Assembly (NCBI GenBank): GCA_951640195.1
Contig: OX621163.1
Coordinates: 1,426,001 to 1,490,000, forward strand
DNA length: 64,000 nt
From: Porpolomopsis calyptriformis
Taxonomy: Eukaryota > Basidiomycota > Agaricomycetes > Agaricales > Hygrophoraceae
Reading direction: 5' to 3'
Notes under the pieces: model-generated
The model's database searches: none
What the model saw: the letters and a program-made list of their open reading frames with translations, nothing else
Told to the model about the DNA's origin: nothing
Part shown: in pieces, positions 43,392 to 55,629 of the stretch
Numbering within the stretch: position 1 is the first letter of the stretch
Layout of the letters: each line of letters starts with the position of its first letter
Program-made: the position numbers and the translations under genes

Positions 43392-46300
43392 TCAAGCGGA
43401 AACTAATTCAGCCTGAATTTGTTTGAAAACTGAAGGGTCGGCTTGGACTAGATATAAATTCTGGAGCACCTGCGCCCCTCCGCAAGCAATTTCCGCTTCT
43501 CGTAGGGAGGTCGCAATGAATGAACTTAGCGTAGTGGTACGCACAATGTCACGGTCATATATCTAGTAATCAGGTAGTCGGTATGCTCGTTATCAGGCAA
43601 CATTCAAGCCATGCACTTACAGCTTTGCGGCGGTCGTATTCAACTGTACCGTCACTACCGTGAAAATAGTTGTGTGGGGGTTCATCTTGCTCCCAGTAAC
43701 GTTTGATCATTTCGGGCGAGTCGGGAGCGACACTATACACCATTTCAAATATATCACTGGGGACCTTCTAAGACAGAAGATGTTAATGCTGGCTCACCCT
43801 TCCTGCTCCGCCGCCGTGCAGTTTTGCGCCTCCTTAATCTCGCCGAATACGTCCAACCATAGGTTGAATATTTCAGTTGTCAGACGCTGAAGGACTTCCG
43901 GACGACCCGTCGAAACAAGAGATGCGATTCCCATAGCTGTGAGCTTTCGGTGGCGGGGTTCCGACATATTATCAAACTATGTATTCATATACTCATGCAA
44001 GAGTGAATAAATGTCCCAGAAAGCAGCACGTACTTTGCTCCACCATTGATCAAGCAAGCCCTCATAGAGAACAGATTCTCGTTTGTTCTGGGAAGACGCG
44101 GTGGCAGAGATAAGCTGGAGGAATATCTGTCTATCCGATATCGCAAGGCGCGCAAGCAGATATATGTGTTCCGTAAGGACAGTGGTTCCGGCCTAGCCAA
44201 GGGATGACAAATATATCAAATCAGGGTCAAGTTACAGGAAGAGATCAAAGTGGTACTTCATTCTCAATTAATGTCTCCAATAGATTAGAGAACAAGCCAG
44301 ATAGATGCAATGCCTCACCCCAGAGCGAGGAAGGTGTGATTTGCACCAGAATGCTTAGGGCGCTGATCATATCCTTTATATTTGTGGAAACAGCGCCACT
44401 CTTCAGGGCAATAAGAAAGGCGCGAAACACGTCCACAGCATATTCCTGAAACAGAAAGGGTAACATCATAGACAATTCTGGAACATAGAAATAAAAAATA
44501 CCTGCAAAGCGCGCGATCCGTCCAAAATAAAATAGGATTCGAATATGCAAATGATCTTTCCCAGTAGATCAAGATTTGTAGACAGCAATGATAAGGCAAG
44601 TGGAAACAACTCGAAGAGGGTGGATCCACCGTCGATGTTCTGAATTGTGACAGTGTTCCGTAACGCGGCGAGCCAAAGAACGAGTCCATCTTCGTCGAGG
44701 CGACTGATGGCCTAGGAAAGCACAATGACTCAGAACAATATGACGAATGGAAGTAAACTTCACGCATTACACCTGGCGCAAGACTCTCGCGAACCAACGG
44801 AATTACAATACTGGCCAATGGAGTGGACTGTTCTTTGATAGACTGGGGAAGAGGAATATGTTCTTGTTTGCGAAGCTGGAATATATGGAAGCACGTACTT
44901 CTGTCAATTTGACCACCATTCTCAAGATTGATGATTTGAATAGCCAATCTTCGCCAGCCAAAGTCCCTGCATGATGTCAGGAAATTGATTTCGTGGGAGG
45001 GATATGTACTTACATAATCGAGGCAAAGGATTCACAATCACATCCACCAGCGAGACAACCTAAACGCATCAATGAGAGCAGCTCTTCCAGAAGACAGAGG
45101 AGAAAGAGGCACCAAACTACCAGCTCGCTCGATGACACTGTTGAGAGTATTTGCAATTCGACGCTTGCTTTCTGGAGTATCCGCTTCTTCCAGTAACCGC
45201 ATAAGTTCGGTAACGACCGAGGGAAGGAAAGGGGCGAATACATCGGCGTTGAACTGGATGCTCTGTGAGATAATCAAACCATCAGGCATGCACACAAGAG
45301 AAAGAAAAAAATGAAGGGAGAATACATCAATGCATTCTTTCAATGCTACTGCTGCTGTCAGTCGTACCACAGCGTCCGTGCCGGGCCCACGATCGGATAG
45401 GAGATGCACCAACACCTCCCAGATAGCGCTGCTGTCCGCTGGTGAGCACATGTCGCTGATCCATCTGCCAATGAGCCACGCAATACGCCGCTTGACAATT
45501 GGGTAACTGAGTAGGGAGATATGAAACAATGAATGTCGGGTAGAAGGGACGCTTACGTCGGATTAATTTCCCGAGCTTCGACTGTAAGTGTATGCGACAG
45601 CCATTGCTCAAAAGGAATGACGCCTTTCAGCCTGGAGGCGCACCGTCCAATTGCACAGTATAGCGCTTCTTTTTGAATGATGCTTTGTAAATCGACCGTT
45701 GGTTGATCTACGAGGGGAGTGTCAAACAAAACGAGAGTTGAAATTTCATTGACGTGCCGACAACTTGTTTGAAAATCGATTCCAGTAAAGGGGTGACGTA
45801 ATCTTGATATAGATTAGAAATAGTCATGAGAACACGCTCGCTACACGGCTTAAGAGCAATGACAGCGGTTATAGCACGGTGAAAAAAGATTCATTTGTGA
45901 GGCTTACACGAAGCTCGAACTCCCATAATTCATTTTCTCGATCTTCAAGGTTGACCCATTCTTCTGGATCAGACACCCATCCCTCGAGATCTGATGCCTT
46001 CAACGGAATGAATTTTGTTACAAGAAGACGAACCGCATTTTCAATAAAGTCCCGAGACAATGCTAGAAATGAAATCGACTTCGACTTCCCTGGACAACTC
46101 ACCGACAACTGCGCACCTTTTTCGTTAGGAGTGCCATTCCTGCGCTGGGGCGTCCATTGAGGAAGGTTTTCCTTGAATAAAACCATAGCCTGGACCAAAT
46201 GTCGAGTAGGGAAAACGGCTTCGTTTGAGTCTAAATAAACCAATTAAGCCATTATGAGCTTCTATGACAAAAATAAGGGTTCAGCACCAGCAATGACGTC

Positions 46301-47630
46301 CGACGAATAATCAGTCGCTTGCACAATTTTACTCCAATAATACAGAACCAAGTCGTTGGACATAGGCAATCCAACGAAGCGGGCCAGAGATAACTGTTGT
46401 ATTCGGCGGAAATATTTGCCAAAGAGGCGAACATGCCGAGTGAGCTGATCAATTGACCGCCGGGCAACGACATCGACGGTGGTTGGAGAGGAACGAAGGC
46501 TGATGATTAAATTTATACGTAGTTCCGTCAACATTTTTACTTGAATGGCCGAGTTTTGGAAAAAGTCGTAAAACTACAGAGGTAGGGTGAGCGAAAGAAC
46601 CTGCGTAAGCAGGCCATGACTGACCCAGGGTTGTAATTTCTCAAGTTCGCCTCTGCCCGGCATATCTAACCGAAGCCATAGCCAAGCGGTCATCTTAACC
46701 AGACATTTGTAGACAAGATGAGCCAATAATAGATCGTCCGCAGTCTGAGATGCGCTGATAGTCGAAGGGTTCAAAGAAGCGAAACCCATTGACAGCTTGG
46801 AATAATATTCGTAAAGAACCAAGTGAAGTTGCTGGACTAACTAGTCGGGAAATTCGAATTGTTTACCGAAGGACCTCTCGCTTGGGATATTATAACCTAC
46901 CTGACCCATGGCTTTGACCCCATATGGCAGTCTAATGGTAGAAAACTCTTTGAGAATTTTGTTGAAAATCCGGAGACTACGACGCAAGAATAGAAAGGAG
47001 CGACCGTTTGTGCCAATTGAGCTGTATCGGGCTAGAAAATTGCTGTCGATCAGCTTCAAGAGGTCGCTAATCAAATCGTGCCTAAAGGAGGCTTGAGTTG
47101 GCATCTATAAAACTCGGTATTCGGAATAAGAAACATACCAATGATTTGGAAAGTCTTGGCGAGCTATCCTAGCCATGATAACTTCGTTGCATTCGGCGAT
47201 CTTGAAGGTCAGCTTCAGACAAAACATCGCGCAAAAGCAAACAAATGAAAGAGCACCACAGCATCCTCTTCGTCGATGAACAATAAAGACCGTGCTCTCA
47301 CTCGTGCCCTTTGCTCATCCGAGAGCATTCTGAGTGTGATTTGTCAGCTGGATTATCAGAAAACACAGCGCGAACCGACTTTCGTGATCTCCAATGAGTC
47401 AGAGCCATGTTCTTGAATTGAATGATACTTTGCTGGCGGACTTGTAATGGGAGATTTTTCTGCGCTGCGAATTCGTGTAGAGCCTCATACGCGCCGCCAA
47501 GTTCTAACATTTCCTTCAGACGTTTGGTGGACCTTTCAAGCTGCAAAAAGTCTTGCGAAGCAGCCCCAGATATAACATCGTAAAGTTCTGCATGTGAAAG
47601 CTCTTCAAGAATAACACCTGGCCTGTTCAT
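43392..47630 (-). CDS. KAP120: Importin-beta family karyopherin, Kap120 / importin-11
   Basis: Nuclear transport receptor of the Kap120/IPO11 branch, which imports ribosome-assembly factors. More than 15 introns; I placed the first exon at 47630-47380 and the last at 43562-43392, and did not resolve every coordinate. The N-terminal importin domain has SQDFLQLERSTKRLKEML, LPLQVRQQSIIQFKNMALTHW and CNEVIMARIARQDFPNHWHDLI. Further on are YKCLVKMTAWLW, NDLVLYYWSKIVQATD and the branch signature PEEWVNLEDRENELWEFELRPCSERV, where IPO11-type proteins carry EEW...WEFELRPC. HEAT-like helices continue to ELVSA at the C terminus. ATG 47630 is chosen; a longer in-frame start (47741) lacks family-like sequence. 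One intron near 43801-43761 is only about 41 nt. Confidence 0.85.
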
Positions 47631-47931
47631 GGTTGTGAACCAATTGGACTTGACGCAACTGGAAAAGAAATGTCGCAGGGAAAGTGTCGCGAATGGCCTC
47701 AGAGATGGAAATTGTACCAAAGCAACGTCAGACTTGCGCACTCAATGAATCAGAATGAAAGAGGGGAAAGTCACACAAAGAGATGCGATGCGCATATTCG
47801 ACCCAACAACCATAAATAACGCGATCGTTATTTGTGTCAGGTTCGATTCTCAACATTGGCAGTCCTCACGATATCTCTGTGATAATAACAGGTCCACCAA
47901 AGTCACAAACGGTCAAGCAACAATACCCTTC
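47631..47931. promoter_or_regulatory. Region between KAP120 and the C2HC-finger gene
   Basis: About 300 bp between opposed starts. An in-frame upstream ATG for the plus-strand gene lies at 47755, so part of this may be coding. The frame there is open but has little coding character (runs such as RYLCDNNRSTK). Confidence 0.35.
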
Positions 47932-49206
47932 ATGGACAGACCTATAAGAGCCAAGGACGATGAGGCCGTTGACGAATCAGACCATGAGAGACAGAGAAAG
48001 GTCAGCGGAAAGGGTGTGATAAGAGATCCCGTAGGACAAGTTGGCGAGCGTGTCGACCTAATCCCGCTCTCAGATGCCGGGATCGGAACGTCCGTACCTC
48101 AAGTTAGCTCATCTATAAGTGGTGTTCTCATGACTTGGGGTAGGCTGTGATTATACTCTTTGAATCTACTTCTTTTGAATGTGTTTGGTTCAGACACCGC
48201 CGGCCCAGTTGATTCCACGAACGGTCAATTAAACACCCTGAGAAATTCTCCCGAAAGCAACCGTATGTGAATGATACTCGTTTCATCGCGTCAGAGTTTA
48301 TTCGAGGTTACCCAGTTCCACACGAATTACCGTCGGTTCAACTCTGGACTTCAATTACTGCATCTGCGATTTCGACCTCGGATAGTTCGCCGAACGAAGG
48401 CGACGAACATCTTCTAAATCTTCGCTGCTTCGCCTTCAAGAATGAATCACATGGTTATCGGCTCTTGGACTCTCGAATGGCTTGGTGTGGTTTCTCCAAC
48501 GTTTCAGTCAAGATTGGAGAAAAGGATACGGTGGAGCGGAAAGGAGGTTCTGCGCGTCATCGCTTCCTGGTCGATTTTACCAACAGTGAACTTGCCAGAT
48601 TGACGAAGTGCGTCAGTTGTGACCTCAAGTGGACGACAAGGTCAATATCAATCGCTGGCAACGATAACTAATAAGCTATATCAAAATTTCAGAAAAAGCG
48701 TGGTGCAGAAAAAGTTTCATATTCAAACGTGTGCCCAAAAGAATGCGTTGACAGACGATACCATCCGAGCCCTTATACGTCAGGAGATTGCAAATACGCA
48801 TCACGTTTCTTCGGCGAACCGGAGGGCCAAAGGCTTAGGACAGGGACCAAACCATTGTGAGGGTCAGAAGACTTTTTTGGAAGACATCGTCAACGAGGCC
48901 GCACCGAAGAGGAAGGAAAAACGCTCCGAAGTTCTTGGCTCGATCCAAAGCATCACCGAGACTCGAGATTTTATCGTCCATAAAGCCCTGGACCTTCTCG
49001 GTGACTCTACACCTTCCATCGAAGATTATGATCTCAGCATACAAACGCAGAATTTTCGGCCAAGTAGGTTTGTAAACAATCTGGAAACCGGTGCACCGCC
49101 CGCAATCAGGCTAACTAGAGAGATCACCCCCGACCCAACCACCCTCTCTCCAGATTGTGTCGCAACTTCTGGTGTCCTCGCTGGATGTTACGTTTCGGAC
49201 GTGTAA
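47932..49206 (+). CDS. Unrecognised protein with a C2HC zinc-finger motif
   Basis: I do not recognise this gene with confidence. Proposed exons: 47932-48139, 48194-48262, 48307-48640, 48693-49206; about 374 residues. Splicing joins KCVSCDLKWTTR to KSVVQKKFHIQTCAQKNALT, giving C-x2-C, then a basic stretch, then H-x3-C: a plausible C2HC finger. DDTIRALIRQEI follows, then a basic region (APKRKEKRSE) and an acidic-to-polar tail. A finger of this shape followed by a helix is reminiscent of Slx4-type DNA-repair proteins, but I could not find an Slx4 C-terminal domain. The start (47932 or 47755) and the 3' end are uncertain; more exons might lie at 49260-49530. Confidence 0.5.
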
Positions 49207-49756
49207 CTTTACTTGCTCTTCGATGCGCACGAACCTATTGATATGGACAACACTTCTGCAGACTTTAGACTATTTCACAGAGTACGTAGCATTAATGCGG
49301 TGGTTTTGAGCGAGGTTGATAACATTCAGGCATGTTTCTGTTATTCGCCCAGCCCGTACAACTTCATGTGTAAAGAGAGCTGCATCCTTGTTATCACTCC
49401 GGAAATGGCCCCGACCATCTGGCCGACATCCCTTCTGTCATAGCGGTTTCCTACCTTGATAGAGCGATGAAGTCTGACTCTGCTCTCGATGTATATGAAT
49501 CACGCCTCCCGTTCCCAACGAATTAAAATTCATTCCAACTACTCAGTCGGGTCAAGGGGATACCACTTCAGATCAAGGTCTCTATCCGGCAAGAAAGGAG
49601 TAAAGAGCAACCGGAGAACGCAGCGGGAGTCCAAGCCACACCTCGGGCATACAGCATCCGATCGTGACATGTGTGACATTGTAATATATGAGTTCAATCT
49701 GTTTGATGTAATCCTACCACCCTTCGAGCACGAACAACTCGTTTTCGAAAGCTGAC
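49207..49756. other. Unassigned region before EFR3
   Basis: 550 bp that should hold the EFR3 promoter. There is an open plus-strand stretch (about 49395-49525) containing SYLDRAMKSDSALDVYESRL, preceded by a possible acceptor. It could be a 3' exon of the C2HC-finger gene or chance. I could not decide from sequence alone. Confidence 0.3.
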
Positions 49757-52700
49757 ATGCAGCTTTTTTCTTCTCATCATGCACGCCTCATCTCAGCGTG
49801 CTACCCACCTTCCTCTGCGCTCTTGACATCTGGACCAGAATACCGCCCCAATACACAGGAGTTATCTCGCCTCACATACTATGCGTCTAATCGCCCTGGG
49901 AAATTAAATAAGTTGGGGGGAGAATTGGAGAAACGAGTAAAATCAGAATGTCTCAAGGCTCAGGCTGGAAATACCCGTTCGCGAGCGTGAGTGTGTCGTA
50001 AACGCCAGAATCATTATTATCTCACGTCCCAAATACCTCAAGTTCGCTTTTGATCACGCTATCAATAATCAAAGCCCTCGCGACCGAATGTCGTCGCGAC
50101 CTCTCTCTCCTGTCTCCTTCCCTCATCGCGTCCGTCGATGCTGCCTTGTCTGCTCTTTCTTATGATCTCGAGGTAATGGCAAGAACAGCCAGTGTGGTTA
50201 GTGTTGGAAATCCTCTCAGTTATAATTCATTTATATCTTTCTGATAGTTTACAGCTTGGACTACTTTGACCGATGGGCATCTTATAGGCGCAGATAGTGG
50301 TGTGACACAAAGCTATCTTTCAGCTTTGCGCCGATTCTCCAATCTAAGTAGCGTTGAGTCCAAATCTGCCGATCACGAGATTAGAAATCGGTAAATACGA
50401 GTTTTCATTCGTCCTGGCCAGGGACTGAAGCCCACCCAGCACTCGTCTCATCGGTTTGGCTGCCTTGACTGGCGCAATAACGTCAGATGCTTTATACAAC
50501 GATTCTGCGCAATTCAGAACGCAAGTTTCAGCCATCGTAAGACCCCTGCTGGTAACGCTCTTGCAAACCGATCTTCCTATGCTGCACGAACAGTCGGTCC
50601 ACTACTCTTGCTCGCTGGTTCCTTCATTAATTTCCATTCTGAACAGGGCTTCCCTTGTGAAGGATGCACCTACTTCACCATACTTGGCAGAATTTCGGAC
50701 GCGTCCTGCCATGGAAAGGCGCGCAGCCTCAGTTCACATACACATCGACGGAGACAGTGGTCCCTCCATAGTAGATGTAGCCAACGCGTCTCTCCGTGCA
50801 CTCTTTGCCCTGCTAGGACACTCAAATGGTGCACAACTTGGTCATATCATGCGCGCCGTCTTTGGGAGCCTCGACCAATTAAATGGTTGGGATAAGGTTG
50901 ACCACTGCTGCTGGTTTGCGCAGAAAGCATCAGAGTGGGCGCAATATCAATATCGGTATGCTGTACCAACCTGGTTGGTTGGGCGGCTTGTTGAAAGTCA
51001 GGACATGCCAACAACGACCTCTCTTCACAACTCCTTGGCGGCTATGGTGACGACCGTCTTTAAGTCACCTATCCCACTCATCAATCTATCTACATCCGAC
51101 ATCATCTCGAACCTTATGACGCTCCTTTTACGTCGCATCACCCTGGATCCGGAAGATCAACTGTTACCGGCTTTGGTGGAGTGCATTACATCCCTGGGGA
51201 GTCATGTCTATTATTCTGATCAGATTCACGACCTCGGAATGGAGTTGATTGGTCGTCTGGTAATCGTTGATGTTCAAGGAGTTCCTTGCCTCAGAAAGGG
51301 AGGCAAGGTGCAAGGCAGGTCTCAGGCTATCCGGTGTCTTTTGGCGGGGCTGTTGGGCCTTATCCGGGAAGCCGATAGACACGAAAATGGCAAGGCCCAC
51401 TCGAGGAACAGCGAGGAAAACGCCCGACAGGCGACGACGTCGAAGACACCCTCCTCGCCAGAAGAATATACTCATCCGGACCAAATTCAAACGCGGCCGT
51501 CTAGAAGGACCAAGGTCCCCGCAGACATTTGGCAAGACACCTTGAGTATATTGTGCGATGGAGATTATCCTGTGCGGGCGGATTATGCTGAGGCTCTGGT
51601 CTTCTACCTTACCAATGAGATTCCCAAGAAACGCAATCCTACCGACATCGATAACAACAAAGGTGTGCGGACATTAGTTAATGGGCCACTACAGCAGGCG
51701 GCCCATACGGAGATGCTTCAAGGAGATTTCGGCACCAAATTTTTGAACGCTATGCATGCCTATATTTACATCCTGGCCACCACACCTTGTCTAGGATATA
51801 CGTCTAGCTCGACACCAACACCAGAACAGTCGACGAATGGTGACTCGCCCATGAACACCCTTTCCCCTTCCACTACAGCGGAATACCGACATTCTCATGG
51901 CAGTGGTCGCCGCTCTCTCACTCTAGCACCTGCGCCTCCATCCCGAAAACTTTCAGTTGTTCAGCGCCTCCTGGATCGAGTCCCGCATGATGTTTCAAAA
52001 TTGGCCTCAGCATCCGCCTCTGACTATTCTCATATACTCGATATCCTTACAACCATCCATGAGCAGTTGCCTGTCAGAGGATTACTCACTGGTGTCCCGA
52101 TGTTATTGACGCTAGAATCTGCCGCCAATTCCAGTGATATCGAGGACCCGACCACTTGGCAACGTGTCATGGCAATCAAGGAAATCACGGCAAGGGTGTG
52201 GTCGACAATTGCCCAAAATTGGGATTGCCCAGAGTTGTTGAAAATCACCAGTCAGGTATATTTTCCATTTATTGTCCTACCTTTATCGCTTAACGCTATT
52301 GGACAAATCAGGCCATTTCTTCCATGTCAAGGTCTTCTTGCTTGCCCTCTATCTCCCCTTTGGAATTGGGTGTTCTCCATCCCCCCCGCGAAGCCATTCA
52401 ATTTTCGCCACATCTCAAAGTCACGGAGGATACATACCCAGGCATGGATTCAGAATTTGCAGTTATGGCGATAGCTTCGAGTCATAATGTACAAAGGTCT
52501 ACTGGACTAGACCGGCAAGGGCTGCTTCGTCGATTCACTGCCAAGTGGACAGCAGATTCTTCGCTAAAAGACTGTGAGTCTTCACTGCGTATCGTTTAGT
52601 GCGCCGAACTGACCACCTTTCTAGCGGTAGCACAGTCCAACTTCGACCCTTTCCGCGGGGATAGTGTTTCTCCTCTTTTGAAAATATCCCCTGCCTTAAT

Positions 52701-53111
52701 GCACGTAGACAATCTTTCACTTCAGAGCCTAGCTCGATCCGCAAAGGGTGTCGGAGTTACTGATCTGAGAGAGGCATTGGAGGGACGCAGTAGTCCGTCG
52801 AATCCCGCTCTGGCTGGCCCACCGTCCATCTCCACCCTTGATCATTCCTCCTCAATCGTGGGTGGCGATACAGCCACTGGAAAATTGGCACGACCTCGGT
52901 CGAGATCCAAAAAACGAGTGATCGCCCCGCGACCTGGTGAAGTCCGTGATGTTCTGAACCGGCTAGGCATAGGGAAACAAAGTGGGAGCAGCCTACTAAA
53001 GACCTCATTTCCTAGTTCACAAAAGCCCCAACAGCGGTATGTCTCGGTCAGCCAATATATTTCTCGTGGTTCTGAATCTTATCTTGTAGGCATCCACTGT
53101 ACCCGTCGTAG
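49757..53111 (+). CDS. EFR3: Efr3, plasma-membrane anchor of the PI4-kinase complex
   Basis: HEAT-repeat protein that anchors the Stt4/PI4KA complex at the plasma membrane. Exons: 49757-49986, 50043-50196, 50248-50390, 50440-52255, 52312-52573, 52625-53036, 53090-53111; 1012 residues. The N terminus matches the family: HARLISACYPPSSAL, NTQELSRLTYYASNRPGKLNKLG, EKRVKSECLKAQAGN, LIIKALATECRRDL-type sequence, then TASVFTAWTTLTDGHLIGAD. The large middle exon gives helical repeats (VKDAPTSPYLAEFRTRPAMERRAAS). The C-terminal third is Ser-rich with a basic stretch (RPRSRSKKRVIAPRPGEVRDVLNRLG). The last exon carries only seven codons and the stop. Confidence 0.9.
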
Positions 53112-53353
53112 GTTCGGACTTACGTCCCCCCAGATGTATTAAGCATCCCAGTTTAAAATTGTGTCATTTATGGCACTTAAGTCTTATTTTGTCGAGATTA
53201 GCTTAGCTTACCCTCGATCTCCGTTGGCTGACAGAAACTATCCTTCTCCTCGCTTCTTCCTCCTTCCCAGCCCAATAAGCGGTTTCTTGTTGTGATTTGG
53301 GGTGGGTAGTAAGGTGAGTCCCTTTCTAGTAACCGGGTGGAATCAGCTGAGTA

Positions 53354-55545
53354 CTATGGGAGGTGGGAAAATCTGGCAATTACGCTCAAGCTTTGAATTA
53401 GCCCATTGTACCAGTTGGACTGTGCGTTTGCCCTTTCAATGGTATCTGTAATGGAACGCTCCGTATGCTTCGTGATCAATTTGGTCAGTTCCTGTCGCAG
53501 GCGGAGCAAACTGTGAAAATTAGGCGTGATCGCAATCAAGGTGATGGGAGTCCCTTACTTGGAGAAGACCATGGTTTCGTCTTCACCTGAAGATAAAATC
53601 ACCAGAGAGTTGAAGAGAACGGGGTATCGTTTGCAGACCTATACATGTGTTATAAAGACCATATATAAGATTTAAAAAACGGTAAACTCACGCTTGAAAC
53701 TGCAACATCTGTCGTTGTTACAGACCTACTGAAGTAGCCATTGCTGGCACCCTCTGCAAATTTTTTTAGGGCCTCGATGTGTTCCGTCATGGCCTTTTGA
53801 AAGACAGGCCACATTTGCAATCGAATGCCAAACACAAACTTTTCTAAGGGCGGACAATTTCGTTTCTGGACTTCTGCGATGATTTCTTCTGTCAGGCGAA
53901 TCATAGACAGGAGGGGGACGACTTGAGGTATGGGATCGAGAACAGATCGGACAAATGTCTTGAATTACATCGTAAGAATGTGGGAGAAAAAGCGCAGAGT
54001 AGATACAACGTACCTGACAGTATTCGAGGACTGGATCTAAAATCTGCCTCCACGTCACATCCACGCTTGCTTGTTCTGCTTTTGTCCCAACCCGGCGAAG
54101 GTTTCCTTCATTCGCGGTGCTATCTACTCCTACACGCACCCCAGATTCGGATCCAGCGTGGGATTGATGCTCCACAACCCCACTTTTGCCAGGAGATAGT
54201 GGTAGAGTAGGGGAGAACGATGCGTTAAAGTGTTCTCGGGATGGTGATAACGTCGAGGTTTCGAATTCGGACTCGGGCTTGAAGAATGCGGTTACAAAGG
54301 TATATTCAGCTACGGCATTATCCATCAAGACCAACAAAAGAGAACGAAGAAGTGCTTCAACCGGCTCTTTCTGTTCTCAGAGCTCGCGGTTAGGTTCGAA
54401 ATCAACAAATGAATGGTAGGACGCACATGGTTCTTGTCATCAGCCATAAAGGCGAGTGTGACACCAGGGCTTTCAATTTTGGCATGCGCTAGGCGTTCAA
54501 AGTCCACCATGTCCTTATCCTTGTCGCTTACTCCTGCCACGATGACATCTAGTTTCTCAGTGGTCCTGGCCTGGTCATATTCAATGATGTGGCTATTGGA
54601 TTTCCATTAACGTCACGTATTCACCTTAATCCATCCAAGGCTCCGAGTATACCGTCGGAATCCCGTCTCGTAGTAAACACGAGCAGCGCCAACATAGGAT
54701 CGCTGCACCTCTTGAGCTACATTTGGTGACTGACGTTGCAAAAAGCCGAATAGTGGCCGATATTTCAAGAGGATCGAAGTCTGCATGACTTGCATGTTTG
54801 TTGTCACGCTGGTGCGGATAGGATTCAACAGGGCGAAGAAGAATCCGCGCAGTTTGGTTGCCGCCTAACAAGTTTCAGAATCTCTGTGCCAGGAAGGATA
54901 GTCAGACCCTTCTGATACACACCACTATTCGCAGTCCTTCTGCGACCTGCTCCAAATCTCTGGCGGCTTTTACGCGCGTACGAGCCTTGCAAGTTTCTAG
55001 ATGATATTCAAAGTCGCCTATTATGGAGACCCAAGATTCATCGACGTCCGAGTCAAGAATGACGGTTGCCAATGAAGGGGGTATAGTAATGTCAGATATT
55101 AAACTGGAGAGTGGTTTCTCTATTTTCTGTGTAACGTTTAATGTTTACTGTGGATAACTGGTGGGTAAAACCCACCCTTCTGCTTTTGAGTTTACTGTCT
55201 AGATCTTTGCTACGGTCCTGTAAATCACATATCTGTCCAGAGACGGCAGAAAGGTCCTTCTGAAAGGTAGAAAGGAAGGACTCTAAAGAGTCGAGTAGTG
55301 AAACACTGGTCTTGGGTTGACTTGAGAACGGATTCACACAGGAATGCTATCACACACCTGAATCTGGTCATGAAGCTCGACGAATTCCTTCGCACGCCCG
55401 CGATCTTGGATGGGTAAGATACCAGTAGGACGAGAGTATGCAAGATCAACGAACAAGAATGTTTGTAGCCATTCTGGCTCCGCTCGCCAAGGGGATCCTC
55501 TGGAGCAGCTTGGGATTCCCTTCCCAGCGTGTGCGTATCGCTCAT
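53354..55545 (-). CDS. VPS52: GARP complex subunit Vps52 (possible frameshift near start)
   Basis: Subunit of the GARP tether that captures endosome-derived vesicles at the Golgi. Family sequence: CDLQDRSKDLDSKLKSRRKIEKPLSSLI, DLEQVAEGLRIVAATKLRGFF, NMQVMQTSILLKYRPLFGFL, YVGAARVYYETGFRRYTRSLGWIK, DKDKDMVDFERL and a C-terminal EERTITDTIERAN-like segment. It ends at 53354. The first coding region reads EPEWLQTFLFVDL...PTGILPIQDRGRAKEF, but in that frame no ATG precedes an upstream stop and no GT donor is available. The only nearby ATG (55545, MSDTHTLGRES) is in another frame that meets this one near 55480-55490. A one-base loss there would explain it, either as an assembly error or as a real lesion. 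Confidence 0.85.
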
Positions 55546-55629
55546 TTCATGAAGGTGTCACGAGTCACGCGTCACATGCTGTGATAAACCTTCGATCATC
55601 GTTCTTCTGTATCTCTCCACCCCTTGACC
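55546..55629. promoter_or_regulatory. Divergent promoter VPS52 / Zn2Cys6 factor
   Basis: 84 bp between opposed starts. It contains three GTCAC blocks within about 20 bp (GTCACGAGTCACGCGTCAC, 55557-55575), which look like a short array of binding half-sites. Confidence 0.45.
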
